DNA of 10,775 nt, taken from the NCBI GenBank assembly GCA_025450405.1, contig JANWHL010000256.1:1-10775 (forward strand), given 5' to 3'. The DNA is from Ktedonobacterales bacterium. GTDB lineage: Bacteria; Chloroflexota; Ktedonobacteria; Ktedonobacterales; JADMIN01. Both the position numbers and the translations under genes were made by a program. Positions 6,260-10,775 of this stretch are shown here, one piece after another; within the stretch, counting starts at the first letter, position 1; each line of letters opens with the position of its first letter. The notes under the pieces were generated by a model. That model was not told the origin of the DNA. It saw nothing but the letters and a program-made list of their open reading frames with translations, and did not search any database.

Positions 6260-7234
6260 CTACGACGCGCTCTCAGCAAATTTGAGCATCACGGTGGTGG
6301 CGAAGGCCTCCAGCCCAGCGATGTCGTCCAGATCGAGCCATTGCAGCATCAGCTCGTCGGCGCCGGCGTGGGCGAACGCATGGATTCCCGCGACGACGCG
6401 ATCGGCGGTCCCCGCGATCGACCGGCCGGTGGCCAGCAGATGGTCGCAGGCGGCGTCCAGCGACAAAGCCGCAAGGTTGGCGTCGCGCTCACGCCAGCTC
6501 AGCCGGCGAGCCAGCTCGTCTTCGTCGCGCGAGAACGCCAGGTTGATCATCGCGGTCCGGCGCACGGAAGTGGACGCGCGGCCGGACGCGCCCAGCAGGG
6601 CGTCGAGCGCGGCGGAGCGCTCGCGAAACTCATCCGGGCCGATGAAGACGGCGTTCCAAATGTCGGCGAAGCGCGCCACCAATGGCAGTGTGCGTCTCGG
6701 CCCGTTGCCGCCGATGAGCACGGGCGGCCCGCCGGGCCGAGATGGCCGGGGGAGGAGTGTTGCGCCGCTGAGGTGGTAGTAGTTGCCCGCGTAGGTGACC
6801 GGATCGTCGGACTTGAGCAGGCGCGTGACCACCTCAAGCCCTTCCTCCATGCGGGACATGCGCGTTGGGATGTCGCCGAGATCGTGACCAAAAAGCGTAT
6901 GCTCTCGCTCTTGCCAGCCCGCCCCGACACCGAGGATCATCCGTCCCCCGCTCAAGTCATCCAGGGCAGCGGCCTGGCGCGCCAGGATGGTTGGGTCGCG
7001 GAACGAAAACGGCGCGACTAGAGGACCGAAGTGGATGCGCCGCGTCCGGTCCGCCAGGTAGGTGAGGGAGGTCACCATTTCCAGGGATGGCTTGTCCGGA
7101 GGGCGCGCGTTGGTGAAATGGTCGGAGCGGAACAGTCCGGCGAAGCCCAGGTCTTCGGCCGCCGCGACCAGATCCTTCCAGTGATCCCATGTGAGGCCGT
7201 TCTGGCCCTCGATCATCAGGGACAGCGCAACCAC
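6260..7234 (-). CDS. LLM-class flavin/F420-dependent oxidoreductase, Rv1855c family
   Basis: A 324-residue cytoplasmic protein with the bacterial-luciferase-like TIM-barrel fold. SLMIEGQNGLTW (5-16) and AAEDLGFAGLFRSDHF (25-40) at the start, GGRMILGVGAGWQEREH (96-112), GGPPVLIGGNGPRRT (168-182) and ADIWN (190-194) match what I know of the Rv1855c-type subfamily (TIGR03560). Members are annotated as probable F420-dependent oxidoreductases, but the choice between F420 and FMN cannot be made from sequence alone, and the substrate is unknown. Length is complete for the family. The GTG start at 7234 is supported by AGGAGG 7 nt upstream and by the barrel's first strand starting immediately. The gene lies 38 nt downstream of the hydrolase-fold gene on the same strand, so the two are probably co-transcribed and may act in the same pathway (inference). 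Confidence 0.9.
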   Translation of the reverse strand: MVALSLMIEGQNGLTWDHWKDLVAAAEDLGFAGLFRSDHFTNARPPDKPSLEMVTSLTYLADRTRRIHFGPLVAPFSFRDPTILARQAAALDDLSGGRMILGVGAGWQEREHTLFGHDLGDIPTRMSRMEEGLEVVTRLLKSDDPVTYAGNYYHLSGATLLPRPSRPGGPPVLIGGNGPRRTLPLVARFADIWNAVFIGPDEFRERSAALDALLGASGRASTSVRRTAMINLAFSRDEDELARRLSWRERDANLAALSLDAACDHLLATGRSIAGTADRVVAGIHAFAHAGADELMLQWLDLDDIAGLEAFATTVMLKFAESAS

Positions 7235-7241
7235 GACTCGG

Positions 7242-7247
7242 CCTCCT
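7242..7247 (-). promoter_or_regulatory. Ribosome binding site setting the oxidoreductase GTG start
   Basis: AGGAGG on the minus strand lies 7 nt before the GTG at 7234-7232, inside the 38-nt gap after the hydrolase gene. Confidence 0.75.
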
Positions 7248-7272
7248 ATTCGATGCCCTCGTGTCCCGGAAG

Positions 7273-8415
7273 TTAGCGCGGCAGGGTGCTGGCGAAGTCG
7301 GCAAGCAACTTGGCCACGGCGTCCGATGCATCATCGAGAATGAGGTGGCCGGCGTTGGGGACCATGCTCAGCGTCGAGCCGGGAATGTCGTTGGCCAGGC
7401 GGCGTCCGAGGGTGAGTGGCGTCACCTCGTCGCGTTCGCCCCAGACAATCAACACGGGATAGTCCAGCCGTTTCAGGTCCGACGCCACGGCCAGCGTGTA
7501 GTTGGGGACCATCTGGCGGATGTGCTGGAAGAGGCACTCGCGACCGAGATCGCTGTTCCACTCATTGACGTACGCGTCCAACGTGCTGCCCGCAAGGAAT
7601 TTCGCGTTCACCGCGCCGGTGGGGAGCGTCGCCCGCAGGTCGGCCAGCGCCCGCTCGGTGGTGACATGCCGCGGCGCGTCAGGATCTTGCCGCTGGGTCA
7701 TCTGCGTCATCGGCCAGTCCGCGGCATGGGCGTAGCTGTACGCGTAGGTGTTCACGAGGACCAGCGCGGCGGGCACGTGGCGCGCGAGCCGGGTGGCCAG
7801 GACCTGGGCAGTGCCACCACCAACGCCGAAGCCCACCAAAATGATCTCGGTCAGGCCCAGCTCCGCCAGTGCGGGTGCCAACGCGTCGGCGTGGCCCCAG
7901 ATGGTCTCGTCCGCTGGCCACGGATGATCCGAATTGCCATAGCCGAGCAGATCAAACGCGTAGACCGCGCGGCCCGTGGCGGCGAGGGTGGGCATGACGT
8001 TCTGCCACACAAAGGCGCCGCCGGGCAGATCGTGCAGGAGCACGAAGGCCCCCTTGGGTCCGCGCTCGGCATTGCTCACCAGGTAACTGAGATCATAGTG
8101 GATCGTGCGAACCGATCCGCGGGTGGGCTTGGCCGCCGGTGTAGCCGGGCGCGCGCCGGTCGGGCGCCCAGTCGCCGGTGCCGCGCCTGGCGGATCCGCG
8201 GGTCCACCTGGCTGATCCGTGAGCTGTTGGTGCCCCGGCGATGTCGATGGTGGCGATGGCGCGGGCGGCGCCTCGGGCGTTTCTGGGCCAGGCGGCACGG
8301 GACTGGCGCTGGGGCCCTGGACGGGCCGCGACCGCGGTTGGGCATCCGCGTCTGGATCCGGCCGTGGCTGTGCACTCGGCTTCGGGTCGTCTCGCGGCCC
8401 CTCCGGCTCGCTCAT
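7273..8415 (-). CDS. Alpha/beta-hydrolase-fold protein with proline-rich leader and Gly at the nucleophile position
   Basis: A 380-residue protein. Residues 1-100 are low-complexity and rich in Pro, Ala, Gly and Ser, with no membrane segment or signal peptide. Residues about 101-380 form an alpha/beta hydrolase domain: LLHDLPGG (126-133, oxyanion region), FDLLGYGNSD (154-163), nucleophile elbow VGFGVGGG (194-201), WGERDEVTP (325-333) with the presumed triad Asp329, and NAGHLI (354-359) with His357. The elbow should read G-x-S-x-G; here it is G195-F-G197-V-G199, so the nucleophilic Ser is replaced by Gly (codon GGC at 7827-7825, one transition from AGC). Asp and His are intact. The protein may thus have lost hydrolase activity, use a different chemistry, or carry a sequencing error at one base. 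ATG at 8415 is preceded by AGGAG 10 nt upstream. Substrate unknown; the neighbouring oxidoreductase is probably co-transcribed. Confidence 0.88.
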   Translation of the reverse strand: MSEPEGPRDDPKPSAQPRPDPDADAQPRSRPVQGPSASPVPPGPETPEAPPAPSPPSTSPGHQQLTDQPGGPADPPGAAPATGRPTGARPATPAAKPTRGSVRTIHYDLSYLVSNAERGPKGAFVLLHDLPGGAFVWQNVMPTLAATGRAVYAFDLLGYGNSDHPWPADETIWGHADALAPALAELGLTEIILVGFGVGGGTAQVLATRLARHVPAALVLVNTYAYSYAHAADWPMTQMTQRQDPDAPRHVTTERALADLRATLPTGAVNAKFLAGSTLDAYVNEWNSDLGRECLFQHIRQMVPNYTLAVASDLKRLDYPVLIVWGERDEVTPLTLGRRLANDIPGSTLSMVPNAGHLILDDASDAVAKLLADFASTLPR

Positions 8416-8528
8416 GTTGACGCTGCTCCTCTCCTCACACGCGCCTCGACGTCACCGCACGCCAATCGCGCCCGTCGCCACACACGGACACTCAGGTCCG
8501 GAATCCGCCCGAGATGGATGCGCCCGCG

Positions 8529-9878
8529 CTAGCGCCGCGTTCGCACCCCTTTGCCCGACCCGCGCGCGGCGAGCGTGGGGACGTTGAAGAAGGCGTCCCA
8601 GCCGGCATAGCGGGCCGCCTCACCCAGGTCTTCCTCGATGGCCATCAGCCGGTTATATTTCGCCACACGATCCGCACGTGCCGGCGCACCTGTCTTGATC
8701 TGCCCGGCATTGGTCGCGACGACGAGATCGGCGATGGTGGTGTCCTCGGTCTCACCAGAGCGGTGCGAGACGACGGCTGTGTAGGCCGCGCGCTCGGCCA
8801 TCCCAATGGCCGCCAGGGTCTCCGTCAGGGTCCCGATTTGATTGAGCTTGATGAGGATCGAATTTGCCACGTGGTCGCGGATGCCACGACCCAGGCGCTC
8901 GGTATTGGTCACGAAGAGATCATCGCCCACGAGCTGGACACGGCCGCCCAGCCGGCGCGTCAATGTTGACCACCCGTCCCAGTCATCCTCGGCCAGCCCG
9001 TCCTCGATGGAGATAATCGGGTACTCGCCGATCCAGCCCTCGAAGAGATCCACCATCTCGCCGGCGGTCAGTGTCCGCCCCTCGCGCTCCAGCACATATT
9101 TGCCGTCGTGGAAGAGCTCCGTGGACGCGGGATCCAATCCCAGACAGACGTCAACGCCGGGCTTGTAGCCCGCGGCGTCGATCGCCGCCACGATCAGCTC
9201 CAGCGCTTCGCGGTTGGATCCCAGAGATGGCGCGAAGCCACCTTCGTCGCCAACGTTGGTGTTCAGCTTGCGGTCATGCAGCACGCGCTTGAGGGCGTGA
9301 TATACCTCAGACGACCAGCGCGCCGCCTCGCGGAACGAGGGCGCGCCAACCGGGAGCACCATGAATTCCTGGAAGTCCGTGGAATTTTCGGCGTGCTTGC
9401 CACCGTTCAGAATGTTCATCATCGGCACCGGCAAGGTGCGCGCCGCCGGGCCGCCGAGGTAGCGATAGAGCGGCAGCCCGAGCGCGTCGGCGGCGGCATG
9501 GGCGATTGCGAGCGACGTGCCCAAAATGGCGTTGGCGCCGAGCTTGGCCTTGTTCGGTGTGCCGTCAAGCGCGACCATCCGGTCGTCCAGGGACACCTGA
9601 TCCAGGGCGTCGAGGCCAGTTAGCGCGTCGCTGATGGCGTCATTGACGTTGGCGACGGCGGTCAGCACGCCCTTGCCCCCATAGCGCTTCTTGTCGCCAT
9701 CGCGCAGCTCCACGGCTTCGTGCGCGCCGGTGGAGGCGCCCGAAGGGACCAGGGCGGTCCCCTGCGCGCCGCCGATGAGCAGGGCGGTCACCTGAATGGT
9801 GGGATTGCCACGCGAGTCGAGCACTTCGCGCGCGTACAGATCCTCGATAATAGTCGCGTCGCCGATGGTGTTCGGCAC
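8529..9878 (-). CDS. eno: Enolase (phosphopyruvate hydratase)
   Basis: A 449-residue, full-length enolase that interconverts 2-phosphoglycerate and phosphoenolpyruvate in glycolysis and gluconeogenesis, in the cytoplasm, with Mg2+. The N-terminal REVLDSRGNPT (17-27) and SGASTG (46-51, flexible loop) are present. Active-site landmarks are all recognisable: His162 in GGKHAE, Glu171 in QEFM, Glu212 in GDEGGFAP, metal ligands Asp249, Glu292 (SIEDGL) and Asp319 (VGDDLFVTN), Lys344 in IKLNQIGT, SHRSGETED (371-379) and Lys395 in QIKTGAP. The GTG at 9878 is the start: GAGGAGG is 6 nt upstream, the normal N-terminus follows, and the 42-residue upstream extension (to 10004) would run across the promoter. 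A strong promoter lies directly upstream. Confidence 0.97.
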   Translation of the reverse strand: MPNTIGDATIIEDLYAREVLDSRGNPTIQVTALLIGGAQGTALVPSGASTGAHEAVELRDGDKKRYGGKGVLTAVANVNDAISDALTGLDALDQVSLDDRMVALDGTPNKAKLGANAILGTSLAIAHAAADALGLPLYRYLGGPAARTLPVPMMNILNGGKHAENSTDFQEFMVLPVGAPSFREAARWSSEVYHALKRVLHDRKLNTNVGDEGGFAPSLGSNREALELIVAAIDAAGYKPGVDVCLGLDPASTELFHDGKYVLEREGRTLTAGEMVDLFEGWIGEYPIISIEDGLAEDDWDGWSTLTRRLGGRVQLVGDDLFVTNTERLGRGIRDHVANSILIKLNQIGTLTETLAAIGMAERAAYTAVVSHRSGETEDTTIADLVVATNAGQIKTGAPARADRVAKYNRLMAIEEDLGEAARYAGWDAFFNVPTLAARGSGKGVRTRR

Positions 9879-9884
9879 GACGTT

Positions 9885-9891
9885 CCTCCTC
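9885..9891 (-). promoter_or_regulatory. Ribosome binding site setting the enolase GTG start
   Basis: GAGGAGG on the minus strand, 6 nt before GTG at 9878-9876; it excludes the longer in-frame extension. Confidence 0.8.
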
Positions 9892-9927
9892 GGATACGCA
9901 GATGACTGAGGGGCGCGGTCCACAGGG

Positions 9928-9958
9928 ATTATAGGACGGGCCGGCATTGACGAGTCAA
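9928..9958 (-). promoter_or_regulatory. Sigma-70 promoter of enolase with a palindrome over the -35
   Basis: On the minus strand TTGACT (9958-9953) is followed after 19 nt by a perfect TATAAT (9933-9928). Transcription would begin near 9921, giving a leader of about 43 nt. The -35 is part of an inverted repeat, ttgac-ga-gtcaa on the + strand (9947-9958), a possible operator. The 19-nt spacer is longer than the ideal 17. Confidence 0.75.
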
Positions 9959-9990
9959 CCCGCTCGACGTGGCACCACGCTCCGCCGTGA

Positions 9991-10775
9991 CTAGCGTTCG
10001 ACAAAGACCACGCTCTCGGTCAGGCCGGGCCGGCTGTTGCGCCGGCGCATCTCGTGGATGCCCTGCCCGTAGCGCCGCCAGCCGTCCGCCTCGAACAGGC
10101 GGGCGATCCACTCGGCCACCGGCACGTTCACCCCACCAAGCTTGCTGTTGCCGACCACATACGCCAGACGCGCATGGTGGGCCATGGCGCGGTCCAGCGC
10201 GCGAATGTGCGTCCAGAAGTCGTTGAAGTAGCGGATCGCGTAGTTCGCCATCAGGGGATGGGCGGCGCGTAAGGGGTCCAAGAGCGGGGCCATCACGGTG
10301 GCCACCGCGGGCGTCGCGGGGGCGTGCGGCCGCGTGAGCGCGGAGGTGGCGCGCCCCCAGGTGCCGCCCATCGCTTCGTGATCCAGTACGCCGACCGCCC
10401 GGGCATCCGCGACGAGGTCGAGGAAAAACAGGTGGGGGCGTGTCTCACGGGCATAGGAGTAGCGATTGGGGTAGGGGGGCGAGCAGATAACGCGCGTGTA
10501 GACGCCAGGATCGGGCACGACCGCATCGATCGCCAGGGCATTGCCGCGGAGGACAGTCGCGAGTCGCTGGGGACGGTCGGCCACCGCGCGCAGGTCCGCC
10601 GCCATCTCGGAGATGGTGGCACAGAACCCGTCAATCACCGACCGCGCCACCTCCTGGGCATTCTCAGGGCGACCGTCGTCGCGAGCGAAGGTAATGCTGG
10701 CATGGTTGTAACGGGCGCGACTCACGGGCAGCAGCAGGCGCAGCAGGGCGAGCTCGATGCCCGGACGCGTGGTGG
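9991..10775 (-). CDS. DNA methyltransferase, amino type (SPPY motif), 5' end outside the window
   Basis: The visible 260 residues are the C-terminal part of a larger protein: the frame stays open to the right edge, and the GTG at 10725 is probably internal since TRPGIELALLRLLLP continues in frame before it. ICSPPYPNRYSYARETR, with SPPY encoded at 10482-10471, is the catalytic motif IV of S-adenosylmethionine-dependent enzymes that methylate exocyclic amino groups of cytosine (N4) or adenine (N6). SPPY is more usual in N4-cytosine enzymes, but I cannot decide. The C-terminal YVVGNSKLGGVNVPVAEWIARLFEADGW resembles the core strands and helix seen after motif IV in such proteins. The FxGxG SAM-binding motif is not visible and may lie upstream. 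No restriction endonuclease is seen downstream, where enolase follows; its upstream neighbours are outside the window. The stop TAG is at 9993-9991. Confidence 0.8.
   Translation of the reverse strand, partial: TTRPGIELALLRLLLPVSRARYNHASITFARDDGRPENAQEVARSVIDGFCATISEMAADLRAVADRPQRLATVLRGNALAIDAVVPDPGVYTRVICSPPYPNRYSYARETRPHLFFLDLVADARAVGVLDHEAMGGTWGRATSALTRPHAPATPAVATVMAPLLDPLRAAHPLMANYAIRYFNDFWTHIRALDRAMAHHARLAYVVGNSKLGGVNVPVAEWIARLFEADGWRRYGQGIHEMRRRNSRPGLTESVVFVER

Noticed and set aside
5759..7021. 420-codon plus-strand frame
   Set aside because: It overlaps the Mur ligase end in another frame, passes through the GA-rich repeats and is antisense to the oxidoreductase.
7261..8532. 423-codon plus-strand frame
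   Set aside because: It is antisense to the hydrolase-fold gene, with no recognisable motif and a low-complexity Arg-rich tail.

Overview
The window is GC-rich bacterial chromosomal DNA with strong GAGGAGG-type ribosome binding sites and frequent GTG starts. Gene content (a secreted S53 peptidase, an LssY_C protein, an Rv1855c-family flavin/F420 oxidoreductase, enolase, an orphan MurC-like ligase) fits a Chloroflexota or related Terrabacteria lineage. That placement is inference from gene content and style; there is no rRNA or marker set here to prove it.

Layout. 1-765 holds no convincing gene. It is purine-skewed on the + strand and carries degenerate repeats, a palindrome and a long stem-loop just beyond the peptidase gene. 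766-2838 (-) encodes a secreted sedolisin-type (S53) pro-peptidase with a complete catalytic set. 2839-3282 is non-coding. 3283-4164 (-) encodes a single-pass membrane protein with an LssY C-terminal domain, with a good promoter at 4249-4277. 4492-6003 (+) is divergent and encodes a Mur ligase most like MurC, with an unusual P-loop. 6004-6259 separates convergent genes and contains GA-rich short tandem repeats and two compact hairpins.

From the right edge down to 6260 everything is on the minus strand. In transcription order these are: a 5'-truncated amino-type DNA methyltransferase (9991 to beyond 10775), enolase (8529-9878, with its own TTGACT/TATAAT promoter), an alpha/beta-hydrolase-fold protein with a proline-rich leader (7273-8415), and a luciferase-like monooxygenase-family protein (6260-7234). 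The last two are 38 nt apart and are probably co-transcribed; the 113-nt gap before them leaves read-through from the enolase promoter possible.

I see no phage, transposon, CRISPR, tRNA or rRNA, and no convincing new multi-gene system. The items most worth a second look are: the hydrolase, whose nucleophile position is Gly while the Asp and His of the triad are kept; the MurC-like ligase with a FolC-like GKGS P-loop, encoded apart from other cell-wall genes; and two families of intergenic repeats (left flank and 6018-6127).
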